From assembly GCF_019976755.1 (NCBI RefSeq), contig NZ_AP023443.1, positions 62,001 through 126,000 on the forward strand: DNA of 64,000 nucleotides, given 5' to 3'. The position numbers were made by a program, and so were the translations under genes. Origin of the DNA: Nostoc sp. MS1 (lineage in GTDB: Bacteria; Cyanobacteriota; Cyanobacteriia; Cyanobacteriales; Nostocaceae). Every line of letters begins with the position of its first letter. Within the stretch, counting starts at the first letter, position 1. Positions 36,447 to 43,764 of this stretch are shown piece by piece. The notes below the pieces were generated by a model, which had not been told where the DNA came from, did no database searches, and saw only the letters and a list, made by a program, of their open reading frames with translations.

Positions 36447-37037
36447 TCATTTACTCTGGTGCCGTGTGAGTAAAGTCTCAACCAAGCATTGTGCTGTTTT
36501 CAACCGCTCAGGATCATTGGACTGTGCAACCCAAGCAGCTAACTCATTTAGCGAACCATTAACTATATGAGCAAAACCCTCTGCATCGATTGTATTTAAC
36601 TTGCCCTCATCCACAGCTATCTGGATTGACTTTCGGAGCAAACCAAAACCATATTGATCAATTTCAACTAGATCGTCTGCTGCTAAAACGGCTGGAGCCT
36701 CAATAAACACCAAACGCCGCAGCTCCTCTTGTTGAGCGATTTCTAGAAATGCCTGACAGCCAATGATTAACTGCTGCCAATTATCATCAAGCGGTCGGAT
36801 TTTAGTTTGGATGTAGTCTGTTATTTCGCTATAGGCTTCAACAATGACTGCTTTAAAAACCCCAAGCTTATCGTTGAATTGGTGATACAAAGCCCCCCGT
36901 GTAATCCCTAATTCACTGATGATTTCCTCGGTTCCTGTAGCGGCATACCCTTTTGTTGCAAATAAGTGACGCGCTTGCTCAAGAATGGCACGTCGAGTTC
37001 GTCGAGTTTGTTCAGCTTTGGTCAACTTAGTAGGCAT
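36447..37037 (-). CDS. TetR-family transcriptional repressor
   Basis: 196 residues. The N-terminal HTH is textbook: RRAILEQARHLFATKGYAAT followed by GTEEIISELGITRGALYHQF. The C-terminal ligand domain is variable, as usual. It is divergently oriented to a GNAT-SDR operon, with a 121-bp shared spacer that holds inverted repeats, so it most likely represses both directions and is released by a small molecule. Ligand unknown. Confidence 0.92.
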   Translation of the reverse strand: MPTKLTKAEQTRRTRRAILEQARHLFATKGYAATGTEEIISELGITRGALYHQFNDKLGVFKAVIVEAYSEITDYIQTKIRPLDDNWQQLIIGCQAFLEIAQQEELRRLVFIEAPAVLAADDLVEIDQYGFGLLRKSIQIAVDEGKLNTIDAEGFAHIVNGSLNELAAWVAQSNDPERLKTAQCLVETLLTRHQSK

Positions 37038-37067
37038 GATGAATCACTCAAATGTAACATTCAGACA

Positions 37068-37128
37068 GTATGTATCTTGACAAAAAAGAGAATTTTCCTC
37101 TATTTTGAGATACATACAGATTGTATCT
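37068..37128. promoter_or_regulatory. TetR operator region between divergent genes
   Basis: AGATACA (37108-37114) and TGTATCT (37122-37128) form a 7-bp perfect inverted repeat with a 7-bp centre. A further GTATGTATCT (37068-37077) is the exact reverse complement of AGATACATAC (37108-37117), giving a second, longer dyad of 10-bp arms. Half-sites of this GATACATAC type are common for TetR repressors. The inner dyad sits directly after the -10 box, where binding would block transcription. Confidence 0.7.
37077..37106 (+). promoter_or_regulatory. Sigma-70-type promoter for the GNAT-SDR operon
   Basis: TTGACA at 37077-37082 and TATTTT at 37101-37106, with an 18-bp spacer, 53 bp before the start codon at 37159. 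The -35 is perfect. The promoter is embedded in the TetR dyads. Confidence 0.7.
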
Positions 37129-37158
37129 TTTATAGAGGATCTCCTCAAAGGAGCTTTA

Positions 37159-37833
37159 ATGTCAACCACGCTAAACACCCGCAAAGCAACAAATGCCGAT
37201 ATTCCATTCCTTGCCAGAATTGAGTATGAGGCTTCTTTGCCGCCGTTGAATCACTGCTTTTGGGAAAATCTGTTGGATGGTACTGGAACCACTGCCTTGC
37301 AGTTTATTGAGGCAGAACTGAGGACAGATGCTTCTAATTGGGGTAACGTAGCAGATTTTCTGATTTTGGAGGTTGAGGGCAAACCCGTTGCAGCCGCAGC
37401 AGGCTATGTGCCTGCTACGGAAGACTACTGCCCATTACGTCTGTCTCGTCTAGAGGCGATCGCCCACGAGTTGAAGTGGTCTAGGGAAAACTTAACCACT
37501 TTTCATGATCGTTATATGGCGCTTTGGGGAGGTGATTTGCGACCAATTTTTTTAACACCCCAAGCAACCTGGATTATTGAAAATGTTGCCGTGTTACCAT
37601 TCGCGCGGGGGCAAGGCTTTGGCAAAGTGTTACTCAGAGCCTTGCTAGAGGAGGGGCGATCGCATCAGCATAAATTTGCAGGAATTATGGTGATCAATGG
37701 CAATGAAGTAGCTCGCCATACCTACGAATCCATTGGGTTTAAACCTTATCAAACCTTTCACGCGGATTACTTCTCGGAACAATTTAATATTGAGTTTCCG
37801 GGAGTTACAAAATTTGGTCTGCGCCTCAATTAG
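37159..37833 (+). CDS. GNAT-family N-acetyltransferase
   Basis: 224 residues from the ATG at 37159, preceded by AAAGGAG at ideal distance; a start at 37105 would place the RBS and operator inside the gene. The acetyl-CoA binding motif is WIIENVAVLPFARGQGFGKV (V..LP..RGQGFG), followed by HTYESIGFKPY, the usual GNAT ending. It is the first gene of an operon controlled by the divergent TetR regulator. Substrate unknown. Confidence 0.85.
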   Translation: MSTTLNTRKATNADIPFLARIEYEASLPPLNHCFWENLLDGTGTTALQFIEAELRTDASNWGNVADFLILEVEGKPVAAAAGYVPATEDYCPLRLSRLEAIAHELKWSRENLTTFHDRYMALWGGDLRPIFLTPQATWIIENVAVLPFARGQGFGKVLLRALLEEGRSHQHKFAGIMVINGNEVARHTYESIGFKPYQTFHADYFSEQFNIEFPGVTKFGLRLN

Positions 37834-37847
37834 ATAGGAGAACAGCA

Positions 37848-38543
37848 ATGTCTTTTAAGACAATTCTGGTAGCAGGTGCAAGTCGCGGCATTGGACTTGC
37901 GGTTGCAGAACATTTCATAGACCAATGCGCTCGCCTATTAGCGGTGTCTCGTACAGAGGCTCCGGTTGGTGAATGGGTGCAGGCAGATTTGTCTGATTTG
38001 GCAGGGATAGAAACGGTTGTCACAGCGATTAGGGATGATTCTTTAGATGCTTTACTATATATGGGTGGAACCTGGGAAACCTATGCTTTTACCTCTCAGT
38101 ATTGCTTTGAATCTTGTTCTGATGAGGATATTGTCCGAGTGATTGCAGTCAATTTGGTAGCGCCAATTCGGTTGGTGAAGGCGTTATTGCCTGCCTTGCG
38201 AAGATCAGACAATCCGAAAATCATTTTCATGGGGGCGCTCTCAGGTCGAGATAATTTCCCAGGGAGGGAAGTTGCCAATAGTGCATCTAAGTTTGGACTG
38301 CGGGGAGTAGTACATTCTTTACGAGAGGAGTTGCGATCGCAGCAAATTGGTGTGACTGTGATTAACCCTGGCAATGTTGGTACACCCGAAGTTTTGGCAG
38401 ATATCGCAGCAGAGAATCTAACGGGTAGTGAAGCGATGCCTCTAAGCGATCTTGTTCGCATTATTGACTGTATTCTCTCCTTATCACGAGCTACTTGTAT
38501 TAAAGAAATTGACGTACCTGCAATGTTAGGTAAGGGAGCTTAA
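37848..38543 (+). CDS. Short-chain dehydrogenase/reductase-like protein lacking the catalytic Tyr
   Basis: 231 residues, 14 bp after the GNAT gene and with its own AGGAGA site. The NAD(P) loop is LVAGASRGIGLAVAE at about 7-20, so the cofactor can bind. IIFMGALSGRD supplies the Ser. The active-site YxxxK, however, reads NSASK (DNA AAT AGT GCA TCT AAG): the lysine is kept and the tyrosine is Asn. It may be a redox-inactive, sensor-like or altered enzyme, or the codon may be a recent change. Regulated with its neighbour by the TetR repressor. Confidence 0.85.
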   Translation: MSFKTILVAGASRGIGLAVAEHFIDQCARLLAVSRTEAPVGEWVQADLSDLAGIETVVTAIRDDSLDALLYMGGTWETYAFTSQYCFESCSDEDIVRVIAVNLVAPIRLVKALLPALRRSDNPKIIFMGALSGRDNFPGREVANSASKFGLRGVVHSLREELRSQQIGVTVINPGNVGTPEVLADIAAENLTGSEAMPLSDLVRIIDCILSLSRATCIKEIDVPAMLGKGA

Positions 38544-38637
38544 TTTGTTCAATGATTTGTGCAATTTCAATCTGTAACATAGTTTTCGTTATGTAATGGA
38601 AGAACAATGGAAAATCTGTTGAGGCTGGTGGAGAAAT

Positions 38638-39093
38638 TCAGACCCTCACCCGCACCAAGTCTTCTTCTCGCACCAAAGAAAAGCGATTGGTCGTAATGAG
38701 TGGTTGTTCAAAAGTAGGTGATGCCAACTCCACCAGATAAAACCAGGACTTTTCGATTAACTCAATCCCCAGAATTAACCGTTGTTTTGTGCCGCGATCG
38801 CCAAATTGCAACAGTACACGCTCTCCCAAAACGAAAGAAGGTTTTTTCAAAATCCTGGGTTGTATATTACCAGTGGCGATAATTTGATGTTTTGTGGCGT
38901 AGATGAAGTCGTTTTTGATCTCGATAATGTAATTCCAGCAATCGCCATACCAATGCACTCCAAAGCAGTAGCCAAATGTTCTATCAGTTTTGAAGTAGAC
39001 TTTTTCAGATAAATTGATTTCAACCGGAGGGATTTCTTGACCCCAAGGCGGGGATAAATACCAACACTTTTCCAACTCGGTGATTGCTTCCAT
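38638..39093 (-). CDS. Nostoc-type plasmid protein, DUF1392-like
   Basis: 151 residues of the small beta-rich type seen on Nostoc plasmids (CWYLSPPWGQEIPPVEINLS, TFGYCFGVHWYGDCWNYIIE, later FVLGERVLLQFGDRGTKQRL). I match it to DUF1392 from memory of the family; a profile search would settle this. The second half (G.R...ILG.E...W.Y.VEL) is similar to the small protein at 41040-41363. Its ATG overlaps the stop of the previous gene by one base (TAATG), so it is the last gene of a coupled operon. Confidence 0.6.
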   Translation of the reverse strand: MEAITELEKCWYLSPPWGQEIPPVEINLSEKVYFKTDRTFGYCFGVHWYGDCWNYIIEIKNDFIYATKHQIIATGNIQPRILKKPSFVLGERVLLQFGDRGTKQRLILGIELIEKSWFYLVELASPTFEQPLITTNRFSLVREEDLVRVRV

Positions 39094-39353
39094 TACGCTT
39101 TCCCTTTCAAAAGATAATCAATAGCTGCTGTATCCAAGCTGGCAATGCGTTTTCTGATTTGCTGCGGCGGGTTCTCTAAAAACTCTTTTAGATGGACTAC
39201 CCTTATTTCGTAATGCTTTGGAAAACGCTTGTTTGCCTTAAGCCAGCCCCGGTTAATCCATAACCGAACTGTTGATAAATTCAACGAAAGAACACTGGCG
39301 ATTTGATGACAGTTGTAGTTATGTGAGTCGGCTATTTGTTTACTCATAAGCAT
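39093..39353 (-). CDS. Small helix-turn-helix (excisionase/MerR-like) protein
   Basis: 86 residues. The stretch NCHQIASVLSLNLSTVRLWI followed by NRGWLKANKRFPKHYEI is a short winged HTH of the excisionase type (a helix, then a turn and recognition helix TVRLW, then a wing). It likely binds DNA and could control the operon or plasmid recombination. It starts directly after the TAG of the upstream gene; an in-frame ATG two codons later is the alternative start. Confidence 0.7.
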   Translation of the reverse strand: MLMSKQIADSHNYNCHQIASVLSLNLSTVRLWINRGWLKANKRFPKHYEIRVVHLKEFLENPPQQIRKRIASLDTAAIDYLLKGKA

Positions 39354-39548
39354 CTACCCGTTTTGCGTAATAATCTGTGCGCTGATGGATACAAAATCGA
39401 CTTGAGCAATATTAAAATCAGTCTGCATTTGACCAGTGTTGTATCTAACGACTATTTCCTGTCTAATTGCTTCTTGAGTTAATCCATCGGGAATATCGAC
39501 GTGAGCTTCACTTATAATTTGCTCAACAACCGTAACTATGACTTTCAT
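39354..39548 (-). CDS. Unknown small plasmid protein
   Basis: 64 residues, MKVIVTVVEQIISEAHVDIP, then DGLTQEAIRQEIVVRYNTG. It looks like a compact alpha/beta protein with no motif I can name. Its stop abuts the start codon of the HTH gene, which supports real translation within the operon. Confidence 0.55.
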   Translation of the reverse strand: MKVIVTVVEQIISEAHVDIPDGLTQEAIRQEIVVRYNTGQMQTDFNIAQVDFVSISAQIITQNG

Positions 39549-39621
39549 GGTTGAATATGTGTACTTAATAAATGGGAATAGGAGCCATAATCTTGTTGAT
39601 TTATGACTCCTGTAAATGTCT

Positions 39622-40437
39622 CTAAGCAGATCCAGTCTGAGCCGCTTGTAGCTGCTGCATCCATTGATTAATTGCTGTTAATTCATCATCCCCATCAGTA
39701 ACTAAATTAACCACCTGCTGCTGATATGAAGTTTCAGCTTGATTAGGATTCTCAATATAGTTAGCAGCCCAGGCGAGACACATATTTTTGACGAGAGCAT
39801 CCACTTTACTTACAGGTAATTGGCTTGGGCTAGTTGCGTCTTGAAACTGCAAATACTCCTTGACTAAATCAAGTGGATAATCTAACAAAGTGCGAATATA
39901 TTTCACCCGTAAATCTTGGGGATGCGGGGGCTGTTCTGGTGATAACCCAACAGATGAAGATATGCCACCCAAACGAGACTGTATATCAGCAATGAGTGAT
40001 GCCCAGTCAGCACTAGGGTTCCATTCACGGCGTATTCTGACTTTGGTAGCCGCATCATATAATCGGCAGAAAACGACGTTCTCGTCTCCGGCTGTAGCAG
40101 CAATAATCAGAGGTTTAGAGAAGTCATAAACTTGAGATGCTGAGAGTAAAAATGTTTTGGCAAAGTTCGTTTCTATGCCAGTGCGAATAATGTAAACTTC
40201 ATCAGCAGCGACGACAATATCTAACTTCATATTGTCCTTACCTTTGAACTCTTTTGCTGTTACTCGCAGTTCTGACAAGTAACCAGTTAATCCTTTTTGC
40301 TGTACAGGAATGGTTTTATCTTTCTCGATATCGTAGTGATACCACAAGTACGATTCCCCACTTGATTCCCCATTTTTGACGTATAGATAAATGGGTTCAG
40401 GAGGGTTACAAAGCCCTAACTTAATTTCGTTATTCAT
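39622..40437 (-). CDS. Unknown plasmid protein, possibly nucleic-acid binding
   Basis: 271 residues from the ATG at 40437, preceded by GAGG at 7 nt; the longer frame to 40530 reads unlike protein. The N-terminal part (PEPIYLYVKNGESSGESYLW, then LTGYLSELRVTAKEFKGKD, then MKLDIVVAADEVYIIRTGIE) looks beta-rich and could be an OB-like fold. The C-terminal 60 residues are helical and end in a Gln-rich tail. No named family recognised. Encoded in the middle of the minus-strand plasmid operon. Confidence 0.6.
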   Translation of the reverse strand: MNNEIKLGLCNPPEPIYLYVKNGESSGESYLWYHYDIEKDKTIPVQQKGLTGYLSELRVTAKEFKGKDNMKLDIVVAADEVYIIRTGIETNFAKTFLLSASQVYDFSKPLIIAATAGDENVVFCRLYDAATKVRIRREWNPSADWASLIADIQSRLGGISSSVGLSPEQPPHPQDLRVKYIRTLLDYPLDLVKEYLQFQDATSPSQLPVSKVDALVKNMCLAWAANYIENPNQAETSYQQQVVNLVTDGDDELTAINQWMQQLQAAQTGSA

Positions 40438-40552
40438 TCTTAACCTCGAAGTTTTTTGCAGCGTGCAATAATAGAAATCTTTTCGGAAGATGCTACTTAT
40501 ATAGATTGGCCATCGCCTGGAGAATAGCACTCATTCAGGCGATCGCTTTTTC

Positions 40553-40756
40553 CTAATTCGCTTCCTTTGATACAGCAGATAACTGTTGACTGCTCTCTAG
40601 CTCATCTTTGATATATGACAGTGCAGTTTGAGCATCACCAATGGTTAAATCTGGGTAATATTCCAGCTTGATAAAATCAGGATGTTTCTCAATTTGGGAT
40701 AGTAAGTATTGAGTGACACCGATTAAATCAATTAGCTTGACTTCACCTTTGCTCAT
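40553..40756 (-). CDS. Unknown small plasmid protein
   Basis: 67 residues from the ATG at 40756, which has TAGGAGATA upstream; the frame to 40816 is an N-terminal over-extension. The body MSKGEVKLIDLIGVTQYLLS, then PDLTIGDAQTALSYIKDELE, is helical. No motif recognised. It lies in the same operon as the genes around it. Confidence 0.55.
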   Translation of the reverse strand: MSKGEVKLIDLIGVTQYLLSQIEKHPDFIKLEYYPDLTIGDAQTALSYIKDELESSQQLSAVSKEAN

Positions 40757-40849
40757 GACACTATCTCCTAAAACTTGTTTTTGTTGATAATCAAAAGTCA
40801 GGAACCAAAAGGTCAATGATTTTTAATTGCTTTGGCTCCTGAATATTCC

Positions 40850-41047
40850 TTATGATTCATCGATAATTTGCAGCAGAAAACCACAGCCCGTATTCTGAAC
40901 TTTCACCAAATTCTTATCCAACAAAGACTGAATAACACCTGAAGAGAAGCCCAGAGTATGCAAAGGTGCAGATCCGCCACGACAGCGCAGAGAATATAAC
41001 AAATTTGCAGCAGTCAAATCATTACTGTTCTTCTTTGGTCTAGCCAT
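40850..41047 (-). CDS. Small probable winged-helix plasmid protein
   Basis: 65 residues, MARPKKNSNDLTAANLLYSL, then LGFSSGVIQSLLDKNLVKVQ and a short C-terminal strand. The helix-turn-helix-strand order (ANLLYSL...SSGVIQSLLDKNLVKVQNTG) looks like a compact winged helix with a basic N-terminus. Its ATG overlaps the end of the upstream gene by 8 bp, a sign of translational coupling. Confidence 0.55.
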   Translation of the reverse strand: MARPKKNSNDLTAANLLYSLRCRGGSAPLHTLGFSSGVIQSLLDKNLVKVQNTGCGFLLQIIDES

Positions 41048-41363
41048 TACTGCCTCCTGTAATTGCTGCTAATTGCTGTTGCAGAATTATGATTTGTAGT
41101 TGGTGTTGTTCAAGTTCTGCTGTGATTTGTGCAAGTAATTCTTGTGTTGAAAGTGGCTTAAGTTGCGATTCTTGGTAGTAGAATATGTCTTCAGACTGCT
41201 TATCTCGCATAAGGGCGTAACGCCATCCGTGACCGTATTGATAAGCCAACTGAGTGTCAGCAGGATAATATTCGAGTCCGAGAATGACTCCTTGCTGTGT
41301 GCGTTGACCAAAGATAAAGCGAGGATAATCCCAGTGTTTTGGGATTGATATCGTGGGTTGCAT
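41040..41363 (-). CDS. Small plasmid protein, SH3-like N-terminal half and coiled coil
   Basis: 107 residues. The N-terminal 60 (RFIFGQRTQQGVILGLEYYP, then GHGWRYALM and SEDIFYYQESQLKP) resemble the second half of the DUF1392-like protein at 38638 and look like a small SH3-type barrel. Residues 70-100 (LLAQITAELEQHQLQIIILQ) are a coiled coil. Partner unknown. It overlaps the following gene by 8 bp. Confidence 0.6.
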   Translation of the reverse strand: MQPTISIPKHWDYPRFIFGQRTQQGVILGLEYYPADTQLAYQYGHGWRYALMRDKQSEDIFYYQESQLKPLSTQELLAQITAELEQHQLQIIILQQQLAAITGGSNG

Positions 41364-41502
41364 GATGAATTGATGAGTGAAGCGGTTGGTAGACTTTTAA
41401 GAAAAATCTGCTAAAGACGATTTCAAGACGAAGGGTTATATTGAACCCGTTCAGCTTCATTTAACTTAGTGGGCAATATTGCAATACTGCCCACTAATTC
41501 CC

Positions 41503-42399
41503 TTAAGCCGCAACCAATTCTCGTACTGGCTCAGATTCCATCATCAGCAGCCATTCTTCTTCACTGAGTTGGTCGAATGGTTTATCTAAAAGTTCGTCCC
41601 AATCGACAACTTCACCCTGCAACAGTGAGTTTACCCCAGCGATCGCCGACTCACACGCCGCCTTCTGCTGCCCAACTGAAGAAGCCCGGATGACCCACCA
41701 ATTGCCATCAGTAAAGCCGACTTCGCCTAATTTTTCGCCATCACGGGTATAAATCCCATCATCGAGCAGTTCCAATCCATGTTGCTCACACGCATCGAAA
41801 ATCTGCGTCATGATTTCGTTACCAGTCGTGCATGGTTCTTCTTGTCTCTGCACTGGTAACATACCTTGCTGATAAGCTTGCTTGACGTAGCTGTGACATT
41901 TGGCAGGGGTCGTATCGCGGAATATCTCAACGTTATTGACCACAACTCGCCAGTACAAATCGGCATGGTTATCATTGTCGAACTCAACGCTGGCTACTAA
42001 TTCGCTATTAGCGATTAGTTCTTGGTCGTAGAAGGAGATTTCTGCAACGGTAGGAACTTCAGGATATTCTTCTGGTGCTGGTAATGGGGTTGGGAGTGAG
42101 CCATCTTTGTGATGCCATTCTACGTAACGCAGGCATCGGGCAATGGTATTGTGGCGGAAAATCTCGTTGCCTTGCACCATAACTACCCAGCGTTGTGTGA
42201 TGAAGTCGCTATAGTCGTAGGTGATATATGCGATTAACTGCTTACCTGCAAAGATTTCAAAGTGCTGGGAGTGGATTTCTACTGTTGTGAGTTCTTCGGA
42301 TGCTACAGCTTGCGCTTGCTGGTTGATGTGCTGCTGTAGTTCAGCTTGGGCTAGGGTTTTTTCGCTGACGGGTTGCTGTCTATGTGCAATGTAAGTCAT
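41503..42399 (-). CDS. Plasmid protein with internal duplication, unknown function
   Basis: 298 residues. Two related segments of about 58 residues follow each other. Segment 1 is IFAGKQLIAYITYDYSDFI, then QRWVVMVQGNEIFRHNTIAR, CLRYVEWHHKDGSLP. Segment 2 is IANSELVASVEFDND, then YWRVVVNNVEIFRDTTPAKC, HSYVKQAYQQGMLP. Between and after them are acidic tails. A third, more distant unit (DGIYTRDGEKLGEVGFTDGN, then WWVIRASS) follows. The repeat is beta-strand rich and ends in a helix. No catalytic residues. It is the first gene of the eight-gene operon and has a 400-bp upstream spacer. Confidence 0.65.
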   Translation of the reverse strand: MTYIAHRQQPVSEKTLAQAELQQHINQQAQAVASEELTTVEIHSQHFEIFAGKQLIAYITYDYSDFITQRWVVMVQGNEIFRHNTIARCLRYVEWHHKDGSLPTPLPAPEEYPEVPTVAEISFYDQELIANSELVASVEFDNDNHADLYWRVVVNNVEIFRDTTPAKCHSYVKQAYQQGMLPVQRQEEPCTTGNEIMTQIFDACEQHGLELLDDGIYTRDGEKLGEVGFTDGNWWVIRASSVGQQKAACESAIAGVNSLLQGEVVDWDELLDKPFDQLSEEEWLLMMESEPVRELVAA

Positions 42400-42801
42400 A
42401 ATTATTTAACTCCGTTATGGATGAAAGCGATCGCAAAGTTTCTCAGGCAGCGCGGTCGCTTTTGATTTTTTAGAACAACGTTGTGGGGGAGCCACAACGC
42501 GCTCACAAAGCTTTGGCGTAGCCATCAACAAAAAAGTAAACTTAATGGCATTTGAGGATGCTCAAGACAAGCACAGATAGTTGCAGTAGTGGAATGTTGA
42601 TGACTTGTGTTTACTATTAAATGTCTTGAGCAGATACAGTTTTGTAGGTTCTGTGAGGTTTAGAATTACCTCATATATATAATGTACACAATGTTATCCC
42701 ACTTGTCAATACAATGGGATAACAAATAAAGTTACTTGGGATTACACTTGTTATTACAAGACTTTGGCTGATAGCGTTAAACAATAGACGAGGAACAAAC
42801 T
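42400..42801. other. Divergent intergenic region with operator-like boxes
   Basis: No gene is seen. It contains GTTATCCCA (42693-42701) and TGGGATAAC (42715-42723), listed separately, a GCGATCGC-type site, and AT-rich stretches. It separates the minus-strand plasmid operon from the plus-strand ribbon-helix-helix gene, so it should hold promoters for both. Confidence 0.4.
42693..42723. promoter_or_regulatory. GTTATCCCA / TGGGATAAC operator-like dyad
   Basis: Nine-base perfect inverted repeats separated by 13 bp, 79 bp before the ribbon-helix-helix start codon. The same TGGGATAAC occurs again at 43148-43156 after the gene. Repressors of this fold often bind such repeated short boxes in their own promoter. 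Confidence 0.55.
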
Positions 42802-43014
42802 ATGAGTGAGACAAGACTAAATATCAGGATTTCGCCTGAAAAGAAAGATGCTTTTTATGAGAAGGTCAAGCAAGAGGGCAAAAACGCTACTGATGTCCTG
42901 ATTGAGCTAATTGACCAGTATTTGGGAAATAAAGTTGAATCCAATGATATTGTTGAGCTAAGACAAAGGGTAGCAAAATTGGAAGAGCTAGTGCTGGGGG
43001 AAACCGCCGCCTGA
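42802..43014 (+). CDS. Ribbon-helix-helix (CopG-like) DNA-binding protein; real product probably longer by frameshift
   Basis: In the annotated frame, 70 residues. MSETRLNIRISPEKKDAFYE is the ribbon strand plus first helix, and GKNATDVLIELIDQYL the second helix, typical of plasmid CopG/Arc-type repressors. A coiled coil then begins (VELRQRVAKLEELVLG). At a run of five G (42996-43000) this frame goes to a stop, but the -1 frame continues the coiled coil (LREDNDSLRQLLEKLKEMLK) to a TAG at 43091, inside the terminator. The biological gene is likely 42802-43091, about 96 residues. Its operator boxes flank it. Confidence 0.75.
   Translation: MSETRLNIRISPEKKDAFYEKVKQEGKNATDVLIELIDQYLGNKVESNDIVELRQRVAKLEELVLGETAA
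42996..43000 (+). other. Candidate -1 frameshift site in the ribbon-helix-helix gene
   Basis: The run CTG GGG GAA contains five G. Re-reading one G gives GGG GGA AAC, and the coiled-coil heptads carry on without a break. Either a programmed or polymerase slip, or a disabling indel, explains it. Confidence 0.5.
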
Positions 43015-43073
43015 GAGAAGACAATGATTCTCTCAGGCAGTTGTTAGAAAAACTAAAAGAGATGCTCAAGGAA

Positions 43074-43099
43074 AAACCCGCCAACCATTAGGCGGGTTT
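43074..43099 (+). terminator. Hairpin terminator after the ribbon-helix-helix gene
   Basis: AAACCCGCC pairs with GGCGGGTTT around an 8-nt loop. It is followed at short distance by a CTTTTT tract. The TAG of the extended frame (43089-43091) lies at the loop, so the hairpin coincides with the end of the longer frame and not with the shorter TGA at 43012. Confidence 0.75.
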
Positions 43100-43764
43100 A
43101 CTGCTTTTTATGTATTGTGTCTGTTGTGATAATACTGTGTTACTATTTGGGATAACAAGGTTCTCCTTGTGAAAGTAATTTACTCTTACTTGGGAGTATT
43201 CTATGTGTGCCAAGGGTGACAGCAATTAAAGCAAGGCATATTGTCAGTGGCTTAATATTTTTTCTTCGCATTCGACAATATGCCCTTTGTTGTTTGAAAT
43301 CATCCAGAAAATTCAAACCCAAGAGCGCCTGCCTCGAAAACACCGCTCTTGGGTAAGTTTCACAAACCACACAGTTTATGATCAACCAAACAATACCAAA
43401 TTTTTTTGCACTCTGCACAGAGCTAAGTTTAGCTATTGAAACTCATATAGCTCTGTTAGGTAAAAGCATTATTACTTGTTGTGTTGAAGCAAAGTTAAGG
43501 CGACAAGCATTTTTCACCACCTCTTTTACGTATTACAAGAGGAGAAAAAGGGAGCAACGCGATTTGGTGAGGTGGGATCAAAAACCAGCGATCGCTAACA
43601 ACTTTCTTCAGTACTAAAAAATATTTCTTATATTAGAAGCCGTATTAATACGTAAGCTATCAACCAATTTCAAGTCTGGTGATGTGTGCAAAAATTTATA
43701 AAGGTCAAAAACAAGGTAGGATTCCGGTTAAGTAATCTTTCCAGAGTTTTAACGTCTACCTTTT
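43100..43764. other. Gap between the terminator and the ISKra4 transposase
   Basis: No supported gene. It holds a TGGGATAAC box at 43148-43156 and a perfect 12-bp palindrome, CGTATTAATACG, at 43641-43652, just outside the probable insertion sequence. A minus-strand frame of 91 codons at 43143-43418 has no recognisable features. Confidence 0.35.

Noticed and set aside
43143..43418. 91-codon minus-strand open frame in the gap before the ISKra4 transposase
   Set aside because: No domain, no ribosome-binding site and no typical protein composition; it lies over repeated TGGGATAAC and AT-rich spacer.
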